Program-made: the position numbers and the translations under genes
Notes under the pieces: model-generated
What the model was told of the DNA's origin: nothing
The model's input: only the letters and a program-made list of their open reading frames with translations
Database searches by the model: none
Shown: positions 45,913 to 54,441 of the stretch, in pieces
Position numbering within the stretch: the stretch's first letter is position 1
Layout: every line of letters begins with the position of its first letter
Assembly (NCBI GenBank): GCA_051884615.1
Contig: JBJEVT010000012.1
Location: forward strand, 4,606 to 68,605
DNA length: 64,000 nt
Direction: 5' to 3'
Origin: UBA1724 sp051884615
GTDB lineage: Bacteria > Verrucomicrobiota > Lentisphaeria > Oligosphaerales > Oligosphaeraceae

Positions 45913-47334
45913 ATGTTCACCTCCCTCTACCAAATCGCCAAAAACACCTTCCGGGAAAGCCTCCGGGAACCCATCTTCCTCCTGGTCCTGCTTTCCGCTC
46001 TGGTGCTCATCGGCCTCTATCCCATCCTCACCCTCTTCGTCTTCTTCGCCCAGGAAAAACTGGTGGTGGACAGCTCCATCGCCACCATGATGGTCTTCGG
46101 ATGGGGACTGGCCATCATGATCGCCAGCAACTCCCTGAGCCGGGAAATCGACAACGGAATGGCGCTGCTCCTCCTCTCCAAGCCCGTCCAGCGCCCCGTC
46201 TTCATCATCGCCAAGATCGTGGGCGTCATGGCCGCCCTCACGGTCTTCTGCATCATCACCGGCACCGCCACCCTCCTCGCCCTCCGGGCGGCCACGGACC
46301 AGTTCTGGATCGACAACTTCATGTTCTACGGGTATTTCGTGGTGCTCTTCCTGGCCCTGGCGGCCGCCGGCGGCTACAACTATGTGACCCGCTCCTCCTT
46401 CTGCAGCGCCGCCGTCTTCTCCCTGATGGCGGCTCTCCCCATCTTCGCCGTGGTGGGACACTTCAAGACCTCCGACGGCTCCCATGTGGGCCTCGCCTTC
46501 CGCGTGGTCCCCGCCCTCCTCCTGGTCCTCTTCTCCAGCTGGTCCATGGGCACCCTGGCCACCGCCCTCTCCACCCGCTTCCGCCTGGTCCCCAATCTCC
46601 TCCTCTGCGGCGCGCTCTTCCTCCTGGGACTCATGAGCGACTATCTCATCGGACGGAACACCAAGGAACCCTGGCAGAGAACCCCGCCTCCCGGCAAGGA
46701 ACCCCTCTGGGTGGCCCAATACGAGTTCACACCCCAGGAACGGGCCAACATCGAGGCCTGGAACGCCCCCGTCCTGGCGGAATCCATGGGGGATTTCGTG
46801 GTGTGGACGGACAACGCCGCCACCAGCGCCGTCCTGCCCGGCTCCCTGGGAGACGATCCCCAGGGCGCCTGGAAGGACGCCCAGGGCTGGAAGCATGACG
46901 TGACCCAGCTGAAGGGCAGGGCCCAGAGAATGGCGGTCTACTCCGTGAAGGACGGCACCTGGCAATACCACTCCCTGGGGGACTATGCGGATTCCCGCCA
47001 GCAGCCCGACCAGCCGCGGGACGCCCTGGTCTTCCGGCGCTCCGTCAACCAGCCCAAGATCCCCTCCGGCGGCACCTTCCAAAGCCCGGTCCCCGCCCAC
47101 GGAAACTGGATCGCCAACGCCTTCTACGCGGCCATCCCCAACTGGCAGCTCTTCTGGATGGCCGACGCCCTCTCCAGCCAGGATTTCGACTCCTCCGTGA
47201 ACAACCGGGAGGCCTCCGTCCCCCCGGTCTACATGGGCTACAGCATCGCCTATGTCCTGGCCATGAACGCCATGCTGACTCTCCTGGCCATCCTCCTCTT
47301 CTGGGGACGGGAGGCAGGACGCCAGATGATCTGA
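45913..47334 (+). CDS. ABC-2 type permease
   Basis: The 473-residue membrane protein has an N-terminal helix (FLLVLLSALVLIGLYPILTLF), the motif NSLSREIDNGMALLLLSKPVQR typical of ABC-2 permeases (a conserved E-x-x-x-G region in the cytoplasmic loop), further helices to about residue 250, a large loop of about 180 residues and a last C-terminal helix. No ATP-binding subunit is adjacent, so it must use one encoded elsewhere or belong to the Gliding-machinery-type group. Substrate unknown. Confidence 0.82.
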   Translation: MFTSLYQIAKNTFRESLREPIFLLVLLSALVLIGLYPILTLFVFFAQEKLVVDSSIATMMVFGWGLAIMIASNSLSREIDNGMALLLLSKPVQRPVFIIAKIVGVMAALTVFCIITGTATLLALRAATDQFWIDNFMFYGYFVVLFLALAAAGGYNYVTRSSFCSAAVFSLMAALPIFAVVGHFKTSDGSHVGLAFRVVPALLLVLFSSWSMGTLATALSTRFRLVPNLLLCGALFLLGLMSDYLIGRNTKEPWQRTPPPGKEPLWVAQYEFTPQERANIEAWNAPVLAESMGDFVVWTDNAATSAVLPGSLGDDPQGAWKDAQGWKHDVTQLKGRAQRMAVYSVKDGTWQYHSLGDYADSRQQPDQPRDALVFRRSVNQPKIPSGGTFQSPVPAHGNWIANAFYAAIPNWQLFWMADALSSQDFDSSVNNREASVPPVYMGYSIAYVLAMNAMLTLLAILLFWGREAGRQMI

Positions 47335-47525
47335 TTCCCCACTTCCTGCGCCGCCCCCACGGGCCGCCGCCTCTCCTTCTCCGCCTGGCTTGCCAGGCCC
47401 CCTCCCGCCCTCCTGTCACGGGGAGCGGCGCAAGGGGAGGGAGTCGCCGGGCCGGACGGGCGGCGCTTCCACGCCCCGGGAATCCCCCCGCGGCTTGCAT
47501 CCCACGCCCTCTTCCCCCCCTCCTC

Positions 47526-49082
47526 ATGTCCGACGCGAATTTCTACCTCACGACTCCCATCTACTATGTGAACGACAAGCCCCATATCGGGCATGCCTAC
47601 ACCACCATCCTGGGAGACGTGCTTTCCCGTTGCCATCGGCTCCTGGGCGAGCCGGTCCATTTCCTCACGGGAACCGACGAGCATGGACAGAAGGTGGAGC
47701 AGGCGGCCCGGAAGAACGGCACCGATCCCCTGAGCCACTGCGACACCTATGTGAAACGCTTCCAGGATCTCTGGAAACGCCTGAATATCAGCAACGACGA
47801 TTTCATCCGCACCACCCAGCCCCGCCATGTGGTCGTGGTCCAGAAGATTCTCCAGGATCTGTGGGACAAGGGACTGATCTACCAGTCGGAATACGAGGGA
47901 AACTACTGCGTGGGGTGCGAACGCTACTTCACCGACAAGGATCTGAAGGACGGATGCTGTCCCGACTGCGGCCGCAAGGTGGACACCCTGGTGGAGAAAA
48001 ACTACTTCTTCCGCATGAGCGCCTATCAGCAGCGCCTCATCGACTACATCAACGCCAATCCCGATTTCATCCGCCCCGCCAATCGACGCCAGGAAACCCT
48101 GGGGTTCCTGAAACAACCCCTGGACGACCTCTGCATCTCCCGCTCCAAAACCCGGCTGAACTGGGGCATCGAACTCCCCTTCGACCACGACTATGTGACC
48201 TACGTCTGGTTCGACGCCCTGGTGAACTACATCTCGGCCGTGGGCTATCTGGCGGACGACCAGGCCTTCCAGACTTGGTGGCCCGCCAATTTCCACCTCA
48301 TCGGAAAGGACATCCTCACCACCCATACGGTCTACTGGCCCACCATGCTCATGGCCATGGGACTCCCCCTCCCCAAGACGGTCTTCGCCCACGGCTGGTG
48401 GCTCCTGGCCGACCAGAAAATGTCCAAGTCCGTGGGCAATGTGGTCAATCCCATGGACATGGCGGACAAATACGGGGTGGATGCCCTCCGCTATTTCCTC
48501 ATGGCGGCCATGTCCCTGGGACAGGACGCCAATTTCTCCGAGGAGGCCTTCGTCACCCGCTACAACGCGGACCTGGCCAACAATCTGGGAAATCTCCTCT
48601 CCCGGATGTGCACCATGGTGGCGAAAAATCTCCAGGGAAGCCTTCCCCCGGCCCATGAACCCCGGCAGGAGGAAAAGGAGATGGTGGATGCCTGCCAGAA
48701 CGCCGTCGCCGCCTGGGAAGCCGCCATCCGCAATATGCAGCTGGACCGGGGACTGGCGGAAATCATGGGCGCCGTCGCCGCCACCAATCGATACTTCGAC
48801 GCCATGAAACCCTGGACCATGGCAAAGGCCGGAGACCTGGAGGGCCTGGGACGGGTCCTGAGGCATACCGCCGAGGCCCTCCGCGTGGTCAGCGGACTCC
48901 TCTATCCCGTCATGCCCACCAAGATGGCGGAACTCCGGCAGGCCATCGGCATCCCCGCGGAAGAAGTGGTCCCCACCATGAAGAATCTGGGGCACTGGAA
49001 CCTCCTCGCGGAAGGCGCCCAGGTTCAGCCCATCCCCGGCTCCCTCTTCCCCAGAATTAAGTGGGAACCTCCCCAGGCGTGA
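47526..49082 (+). CDS. metG: Methionyl-tRNA synthetase
   Basis: The 518-residue class I enzyme has the short form without a C-terminal tRNA-binding domain. HIGHAY near residue 20 and KMSKSVGN near 300 bind ATP. A zinc knuckle is formed by CVGC and CPDC (about residues 128-148). The anticodon-binding helical domain follows to the end. It attaches methionine to initiator and elongator tRNA-Met. A tRNA-Ala gene lies 50 nt downstream. Confidence 0.96.
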   Translation: MSDANFYLTTPIYYVNDKPHIGHAYTTILGDVLSRCHRLLGEPVHFLTGTDEHGQKVEQAARKNGTDPLSHCDTYVKRFQDLWKRLNISNDDFIRTTQPRHVVVVQKILQDLWDKGLIYQSEYEGNYCVGCERYFTDKDLKDGCCPDCGRKVDTLVEKNYFFRMSAYQQRLIDYINANPDFIRPANRRQETLGFLKQPLDDLCISRSKTRLNWGIELPFDHDYVTYVWFDALVNYISAVGYLADDQAFQTWWPANFHLIGKDILTTHTVYWPTMLMAMGLPLPKTVFAHGWWLLADQKMSKSVGNVVNPMDMADKYGVDALRYFLMAAMSLGQDANFSEEAFVTRYNADLANNLGNLLSRMCTMVAKNLQGSLPPAHEPRQEEKEMVDACQNAVAAWEAAIRNMQLDRGLAEIMGAVAATNRYFDAMKPWTMAKAGDLEGLGRVLRHTAEALRVVSGLLYPVMPTKMAELRQAIGIPAEEVVPTMKNLGHWNLLAEGAQVQPIPGSLFPRIKWEPPQA

Positions 49083-49083
49083 C

Positions 49084-49111
49084 TTGAAATCTCCCTGGAA
49101 ATGGTTATCTT
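49084..49111 (+). promoter_or_regulatory. Promoter of tRNA-Ala
   Basis: TTGAAA (49084-49089) and TATCTT (49106-49111) are 16 bp apart, overlapping the metG stop region and ending 21 nt before the tRNA. Confidence 0.6.
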
Positions 49112-49132
49112 AACCGCCGTTTCTCTCATCCA

Positions 49133-49209
49133 GGGGCTTTAGCTCAGTTGGCTAGAGCGATACGTTCGCAACGTATAGGCCAGGGGTTCGAATCCCCTAA
49201 GCTCCACCA
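49133..49209 (+). tRNA. tRNA-Ala (anticodon CGC)
   Basis: Acceptor GGGGCTT pairs with AAGCTCC, including a G3-U70 pair that is the alanine identity element. Anticodon loop TTCGCAA gives CGC, reading GCG. Discriminator A and encoded CCA (49207-49209) complete it. Confidence 0.95.
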
Positions 49210-49219
49210 GTTTCAAAAG

Positions 49220-49257
49220 ACGCCTGTGAAAGTCCGCTGCTTTCATAGGCGTTTTTC
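49220..49257 (+). terminator. Terminator of tRNA-Ala
   Basis: ACGCCTGTGAAAG (49220-49232) pairs with CTTTCATAGGCGT (49240-49252), one G-U pair, followed by T-rich sequence. Confidence 0.85.
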
Positions 49258-49261
49258 TTTT

Positions 49262-49299
49262 GCCGCAAGTGCCGTGACTTATTCCACTTGCGGCTTTTT
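49262..49299 (+). terminator. Second tandem terminator
   Basis: GCCGCAAGTG (49262-49271) pairs with CACTTGCGGC (49285-49294), then five T. Two strong terminators in a row insulate the accessory patch from tRNA and metG. Confidence 0.85.
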
Positions 49300-49792
49300 G
49301 CCATCCGCCCCAAGCGCGGGGGGGGGACTGTGCGCCGAAGGCGTCGCGCCCTTCGAGAATGAGGCAGCGGGCTGCTTGTCGTGGGCCTGCGCGGGGGGAT
49401 TCGCTCTCCACGGTTTCAGCGTCTACCTTACGGTGATAGAGCTGGGGGGGGGGATTCGTGGAAGACGCCGAGCAGGTGGCTGGACATATGGCGTTCGCTC
49501 CGACTCTCGGCATGGTACTCTTCCGTCGGGATGGAAAGGGGGGGTGGGGATTTCCATTGCAGTGACCATTGTTAGCGGCTTCTCTGACGACCGGCCACGC
49601 CCCTGACCGGCGTGGGAGCCGAGACGCTCTTGGCGTTGGCGTAGTCGCGCGCGACACCAAGCGTCTCGCCTGCGGCGACATAGAACATTGCGTCCTGCAT
49701 GACGTATTTCTCTCCCTTGGGAAGTTAAATTTGCTTTCTTCTGGTTTACCTTATGACAAAGACCGGACAACCCTCAACCCAATGCCCCCCTG
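49300..49792. other. Decayed sequence with long G tracts
   Basis: No intact gene is seen. The stretch contains G runs of 9, 10 and 7 nt and, at 49365-49383, a 19-bp copy of sequence found in a gamma-glutamylcyclotransferase remnant at 50937-50955. A nearby GGAGAGCGAA (minus strand) also matches that remnant. This suggests a second decayed copy. A 16-codon frame (49753-49803) runs into the nuclease start and may couple its translation. Confidence 0.5.
49365..49383. repeat. 19-bp direct repeat, copy 1
   Basis: CAGCGGGCTGCTTGTCGTG is identical to 50937-50955, in the same orientation, 1.57 kb away. It flanks the nuclease gene on the left. Confidence 0.8.
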
Positions 49793-50674
49793 ATGAGCAA
49801 TAGGCAAGACATTCTCAGACAAATCGAAGCCCTGGAGATTTCCAGGAAGCTGCTCGATGACGAAATCGCCCAGGAGAAAGCCTCGCTTGAGCAGATGGAC
49901 GCAAAACTCGAAGCAGCCTGGCGGGAGAATCCCTATGTCCAGGACAGAACCACCAGACGCCTTGCCGAATATTTTCGCACTCTGGGCTATTCTATCGTCA
50001 GTCTGCTGACGAAGGCGCCAGACAATTCCTGCTATGCCATATCCAAGCAGATTTGGAATGGGCGAGGCGTCATGGTTCCCTTTCTTCAATGTCTGCACCA
50101 GTCGGGCGCGAAAGAGTTTGAGTACCCCATTGCCGAACTGTCTGGCACGGACAAGACCGACCTGCTGAATCTCTGCAGGAGAATGCAGGACAGCGGCTGG
50201 CTCGGTTTCCGCAACGTCAAAGGCGTCCTCCATGTCAGGGCGACCTTTCCCAAGACCTTGAGGAACTTTCCCAATGGCGGCTGGACTGAAGAGGCAAACC
50301 GCTATCTCATCAAGAAGGTTCTGTCCGACTATTCGGCCAAACACAGAATCAAGTATCGTGTCTTCTGGGATGTCAAGCTGAAGCTGCTGGAGTCTGAAAA
50401 GGACAATCTCAACGACATGCAGCTGGATATCGTGGCGCAGATTAACGACCGCTTCTATGTCTTCGAGACGAAATCGGGGGCGCTTCCCTGCATCCGGGAT
50501 TGGGTTGCGCGTGCCGAGATTTTCAACCAGAACGGCAACCGCTTCATCACCTGCTGCCTGGATTCGGAGGCTAATCACAAGTATTTCAGGCCATATCGTC
50601 TCATGGCTCTGGAACGGCTTGAAACGCAATTCACCGAACTTCTTGACCGAGATTTCCCCCAGGCCGACAATTGA
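49793..50674 (+). CDS. DUF1887/Card1-like predicted nuclease without CARF domain
   Basis: The 293-residue protein has an N-terminal coiled coil (about 1-45, LLDDEIAQEKASLEQMDAKL), a middle winged-helix-like part (about 55-150) and a C-terminal PD-(D/E)XK domain. NGGWTEEANRYLIKKVL followed by QLDIVAQINDRFYVFETKSG matches the DUF1887 nuclease of Card1/Can2 (GGW-E, then D...E-x-K). Those type III CRISPR ancillary effectors have a CARF domain for cyclic oligoadenylate; here the CARF region is replaced by the coiled coil. Base use is less GC-rich than neighbours, and decayed sequence surrounds it, suggesting recent transfer. Defence is a plausible but unproven role. Confidence 0.72.
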   Translation: MSNRQDILRQIEALEISRKLLDDEIAQEKASLEQMDAKLEAAWRENPYVQDRTTRRLAEYFRTLGYSIVSLLTKAPDNSCYAISKQIWNGRGVMVPFLQCLHQSGAKEFEYPIAELSGTDKTDLLNLCRRMQDSGWLGFRNVKGVLHVRATFPKTLRNFPNGGWTEEANRYLIKKVLSDYSAKHRIKYRVFWDVKLKLLESEKDNLNDMQLDIVAQINDRFYVFETKSGALPCIRDWVARAEIFNQNGNRFITCCLDSEANHKYFRPYRLMALERLETQFTELLDRDFPQADN

Positions 50675-50745
50675 CCGCCGTCTTCCCCGAACTCTGGCCA
50701 GCCGTCCGCGTTTCCTTTCTGATTGCATTCAGGCGTTCCCCGGCG

Positions 50746-51030
50746 TCAGAACGCTCTCCTTCTCCACTCCCTCCAATCCCCGCCAGGGATCACCTTCGCC
50801 TCCTCCGGCAGCCGGTTCATGACGTACACCCACGCCTCGACAGTCTCGCCGCCCAGACGTGCCTGGACTCGCTCCCGCCGGTAGAGGCACGGACAGCCCT
50901 CCAGCTGGTCCATCCGTGCGAACGTGGCGCCCATGACAGCGGGCTGCTTGTCGTGCCCTTCCACGGTTCGCTCTCCGTTGTTGTAGTCCTCAAGGTATTC
51001 GGTCGTGAGTTGGCGTCGTCGCCCTCCACG
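50746..51030 (-). pseudogene. Gamma-glutamylcyclotransferase-like (AIG2) remnant
   Basis: The open minus frame gives LTTEYLEDYNNGERTVEGHD, then FARMDQLEGCPCLYRRERVQ and a C-terminal EAWVYVMN...VIPGGDWREWRRR. This fits the second half of AIG2/GGCT proteins (LD-x-x-EG, YRR-x-x-V, AWVY, GDW). The N-terminal YGTLR substrate loop is missing, and sequence just upstream continues in another frame. It is a broken gene, probably inactive. Confidence 0.6.
50937..50955. repeat. 19-bp direct repeat, copy 2
   Basis: Identical to 49365-49383; here it lies inside the AIG2-like remnant and encodes its HDKQPA segment on the minus strand. Confidence 0.8.
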
Positions 51031-51034
51031 TCAG

Positions 51035-51185
51035 TCAGGAGATGACGTGGACGATGCTGTTGACTTCCTTGCGGATGTTGACCAGGTGCGCCTTCTGGGC
51101 GATGACCCTCAGCTGCTCCCGGTGTCCGCCCAGTGCTTGTTGCGGTTCTGCCTTGCGTGAGCTGGCAGGTGAGTTCGTACTTCAT
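51035..51185 (-). pseudogene. Small frameshifted gene remnant
   Basis: From an ATG at 51185 the minus strand reads MKYELTCQLTQ in one frame, QNRNKHWADT in a second and REQLRVIAQKAHLVNIRKEV...VHVIS-stop in a third. Joined, they make a plausible protein of about 50 residues; two indels break it. I do not recognise it. It lies just upstream of the AIG2-like remnant in the same direction. Confidence 0.45.
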
Positions 51186-51677
51186 GGTGTTGTCTTCGTG
51201 TCTGCGGGGGGGGCTTGTGCATCTCGTTCTTGGTACGCTGCTTAATAAGCCATCACTTTGGAGTTCATCCAAACGGTATTGCCTTTATTCTCAAGTATTT
51301 CTGAAGATTCTTCCGACAACACCGTGCCGCAGGGATAGACGAGAATCCTCGGGCATGAAAGCTGTCGGGATTCCCGGGGGGGGGCGTTTCCCCCAGGGAA
51401 TGCCGCCCTTGTCACGGCATCTGCACAGGTCTATCCCCATCCCCGGATGCCACGGGCGGTTCGTCCAGGGCAGAGGGTTTCGTTTGCCAGGGGGGCATCG
51501 CCATGTTCTGCGGAACTCCCGATTCTTGCGCTTGCTCTCTTCCCCCCCCCTGCGGCGCTCCCCGCCACGTCTTCCGGCAAGCGCAGTTTTCCGTCACCCG
51601 CGCAGGACGACCTCCCTGGCCACATTATCTTATCCCGGAAGCCCCAAAGGCCGAAAAGTCCCCCTTGAATCAGACCT
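51186..51677. other. No gene; G/C tracts
   Basis: The stretch has G or C runs of 8-9 nt (near 51205, 51376 and 51543) and no convincing reading frame. No promoter for the GH32 gene could be identified. Confidence 0.5.
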
Positions 51678-53324
51678 ATGACCACCTCCCGGAAGATACT
51701 GTTGAAAATCGAGAAATCCTGGTTGCTGCTGCCGGTGTCGGAGTCGGCGGCAGAGTGTTGTGTCAGGCTGTCGGACGCCTCGGGGCATGCGGTCAGGATG
51801 CCGTTCACGGCGGCGCTGTCGAGGGAGCCGCAGACATGGGCGCCCCTGCCGGTGGGCGCCTGGACGGGCCAGACGCTGGAGCTGACGGCCGAGACGACCA
51901 GCGAGGGGCAGGCTCTGCCGGAGCTGGCCGCGCTTCCGTGGGCGCAGCGCGACACGCCCTATGCGGACCAGGCGCCGTACGGCGAGCCGCTGCGTCCGTC
52001 CCTCCATTTCAGCGCCCCCTATGGCTGGCTGAACGATCCGAACGGCCTGACCTTCTTCAACGGCGAATACCATCTGTTCTACCAGCACAACCCCTTCGGC
52101 ACACGCTGGGGCAACATGCACTGGGGACACGCCACCTCCACCGACCTCTTCTCCTGGACGGACTGGGGCGACGTCCTCGAACCCGACGAGCTAGGCACCG
52201 TCTTCTCCGGCTCCGCCTTCGTCGACGAGACCAACGAATATGGCCTGGGCGAACTTCGCGCGCAGCCCACCCTCATCCTCGTCTTCACCGCCGCCGGCAA
52301 CCCCTTCACCCAATGCCTCGCCTGGTCCCAGGACGGACGCACCTTCAAACGCTACGAGGGAAACCCCGTCATCCCCAACCTGACTCCCGAAGACCGCGAC
52401 CCCAAGCTCTTCCTCCAGGACCCCGACGGAACCGCGCACCTCGCCCTCTACACCCGGCATGACGGCGCACCCCACTCCATCACCTTCTTCGCCTCCCCCG
52501 ATCTCCGCTCCTGGAGCGTCACCGGCGAGATCCAGGGCGATGACCAGGCCTTCCTCTACGAGTGCCCCGACTGCTTCCCGCTCCGCACCCCCGGCGGCAA
52601 CACCTACTGGGTCCTATTCGCAGCCAACGGCGAATACGCCATCGGGCAGTTCGACGGCCAGACCTTCCGAGCCGAATACACCCACCTTCGCACCATCCGG
52701 GGCGACGTCATGTACGCCGCCCAGACCTTCAACCATCTCCCCTCCGACCGACGTCTCCTCATCGGCTGGCTCCGGGCGCCCGCCCCCGGCATGCCCTTCA
52801 GCCAGTGCATGTCCGTCCCCATGGACCTCTCCCTCGTGGAGACCCCCGACGGCCCGCGCCTCGCCTACCGTCTCGCCCCCGAAATTCGCCAGCTCCGGAA
52901 AGACGACCGCAGTCCGGAGCAGCCCGCCATCCTCCCGTGCGCCATCAGGCCCGGCGAGCCCGTCTCCCTCCGCGCCTACGACATTCCCTCCCTCTACGAC
53001 ATCTCCTTCCTCCCCTCTTCCGACGCGGTCGTCGAGCTCCGGCTCCAGGGCGTGACCCTCTGCCTCGACCTCCCCAACCGCACCATCACCGCCAACGGAA
53101 AGACCCTCCCCTGGAACCTCTGTCCCGGCATGGTGAAACTCACCCTCGTCATTGACCGGACCACCCTGGAGCTTTTCGCCTCCGACGGCCTGGACTACGC
53201 CGCCATCGCCGCCATCATGGCTCCCGGAACTCCCGCCTTCTCCGTCCTCGAGGGCACCGTGGAGAACCTTGTCGCCACGTTCACTCCCCTCCGGTCGCCA
53301 CGCCTTTCCACGAACCGCAAGTAG
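51678..53324 (+). CDS. GH32 fructan/sucrose hydrolase
   Basis: This 548-residue enzyme hydrolyses beta-fructofuranosides (sucrose, inulin or levan). YGWLNDPNG near residue 118 holds the nucleophile Asp, EDRDPKLF (about 238) the transition-state Asp, and LYECPDCF (about 293) the acid/base Glu. A five-bladed propeller is followed by a beta-sandwich with DRTTLELFASDG near the end. The first 105 residues are an extra beta-rich N-terminal region. No signal peptide, so it is cytoplasmic or released otherwise. A strong terminator follows. Confidence 0.95.
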   Translation: MTTSRKILLKIEKSWLLLPVSESAAECCVRLSDASGHAVRMPFTAALSREPQTWAPLPVGAWTGQTLELTAETTSEGQALPELAALPWAQRDTPYADQAPYGEPLRPSLHFSAPYGWLNDPNGLTFFNGEYHLFYQHNPFGTRWGNMHWGHATSTDLFSWTDWGDVLEPDELGTVFSGSAFVDETNEYGLGELRAQPTLILVFTAAGNPFTQCLAWSQDGRTFKRYEGNPVIPNLTPEDRDPKLFLQDPDGTAHLALYTRHDGAPHSITFFASPDLRSWSVTGEIQGDDQAFLYECPDCFPLRTPGGNTYWVLFAANGEYAIGQFDGQTFRAEYTHLRTIRGDVMYAAQTFNHLPSDRRLLIGWLRAPAPGMPFSQCMSVPMDLSLVETPDGPRLAYRLAPEIRQLRKDDRSPEQPAILPCAIRPGEPVSLRAYDIPSLYDISFLPSSDAVVELRLQGVTLCLDLPNRTITANGKTLPWNLCPGMVKLTLVIDRTTLELFASDGLDYAAIAAIMAPGTPAFSVLEGTVENLVATFTPLRSPRLSTNRK

Positions 53325-53370
53325 ACCTCCCTTCAGGCTGAACGCAAGGCGTTCCCCCGTTTGCCCCGCC

Positions 53371-53411
53371 ACGAGCCCGACGGCAATTCCCGCCGGGCTC
53401 GTTTCGTTTTT
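53371..53411 (+). terminator. Terminator of the GH32 gene
   Basis: CGAGCCCGACGG pairs with CCGCCGGGCTCG (one mismatch), followed by TTTCGTTTTT. Confidence 0.85.
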
Positions 53412-53430
53412 GCCTATCCTCTTGGTTCCT

Positions 53431-54063
53431 TCACTTCGAGGGTGGCGTCATTCTTTTCACCATCTTTATCATGAGATTCGTCTGCCGCATGGTGTGGAAA
53501 TGCATTTCCGCAACATACACTATGAGCTGCTCAAAACCAGAAATGATCATCGCAAGAATGATGGACGCTATGAGCGCTCCAATGGCAATGCCAACAAAAA
53601 AACCATTTCCTGCCGTTACAAACACAGCAAGGGAAGCAAGAAAAACCATACCTCCACCGATGAGTATCAAATAGGCGAGAATATGCAATAGCACTGCAAG
53701 GGTTGGGGTGGAATATGGTTTTTCCGGGAATTCTTTGAGTTCTTCTCCAGGAACAGAACCTTCTTTTTTGGGGATGCCGGACTTTTCCGCTGGATTTATG
53801 TCCCCAGCCCCCGTTGGCTCTTCCTTTTTGTCATGGTTTTCTTCTTTTTCCCTGGGTTCCTCCCCTGCGGGTTGTTCAGCCTGGGGGACGGGATTCACGG
53901 GAGGATTCTGTGGGGGCGCCTTCACCTCCGTTTCCGCATCGATGACGGAGAGGTCCAGTTTGAATTGTTCTCCTCATTCAGGACATTCCACAGTGGCACC
54001 TTCGACAAATTCGTCGATGATGTCCTTGAAACCACAGGAGGGGCAAATGATACTGGTTTTCAT
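53431..54063 (-). pseudogene. Zinc-ribbon, two-helix membrane protein cut by an in-frame UGA
   Basis: From an ATG at 54063, with AAAGGAG upstream, the frame reads MKTSIICPSCGFKDIIDEF... VECPE, then TGA (53974-53976), then continues in frame GEQFKLDLSVIDAETEV to a stop at 53431, 209 residues in all. A zinc ribbon C-P-x-C...C-P-E-C-G expects Cys at exactly the TGA. Residues about 50-115 are Pro/Glu/Lys-rich, then two transmembrane helices (TPTLAVLLHILAYLILIGG; GFFVGIAIGALIASIILAMI). Cys to stop by one base is the simplest reading; UGA recoding is less likely. The downstream part alone could start at a GTG (53925). Confidence 0.65.
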
Positions 54064-54441
54064 GATTTTCTCCTTTGGGGATCGTCGGGGAGGCGGATTT
54101 CCCAATTCTTCGTGGCTTTCTCACATTCGTCAGACAACAGTTGGGAATATACCATGTTCCTTTGTCTTTCGGAAACAGAATAAGTGATTAATTTTGTTGA
54201 AAATGTCTGCTTTCTTTTTGTGCGGATTGCGGAATCTTCCTTTTTCCCATTGTCGCGGGCAGGGGATTTGAAAATTGGCAGAGAGGCTTATAGTATGGGC
54301 GAACTTTTCCTCCATGTTTGCTTTTTGGGGGGCAGGGTGGTTTCCCCTGGGGCGTTCCCGGGGCGAGGTGTCCCGTGTTTGAATTTTTCCGTCCCTGATT
54401 CTGTGACGTCGGGGTTGGGCGATGCCTTGAGACGAGGAGAT
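54064..54441. other. Divergent intergenic region
   Basis: This separates the zinc-ribbon membrane genes. On the plus strand TTGAAA (54268-54273) and TATAGT (54289-54294) lie 15 bp apart, a possible promoter about 150 nt before the dispanin-like gene. No gene was seen. Confidence 0.5.

Noticed and set aside
49133..49209. tRNA-Ala as an attachment site
   Set aside because: I could not find a duplicated tRNA 3' end downstream and no integrase is present.
53974..53976. Selenocysteine or a changed genetic code
   Set aside because: No good SECIS-like hairpin follows and UGA ends many genes here; a point mutation is simpler, though it is listed for checking.
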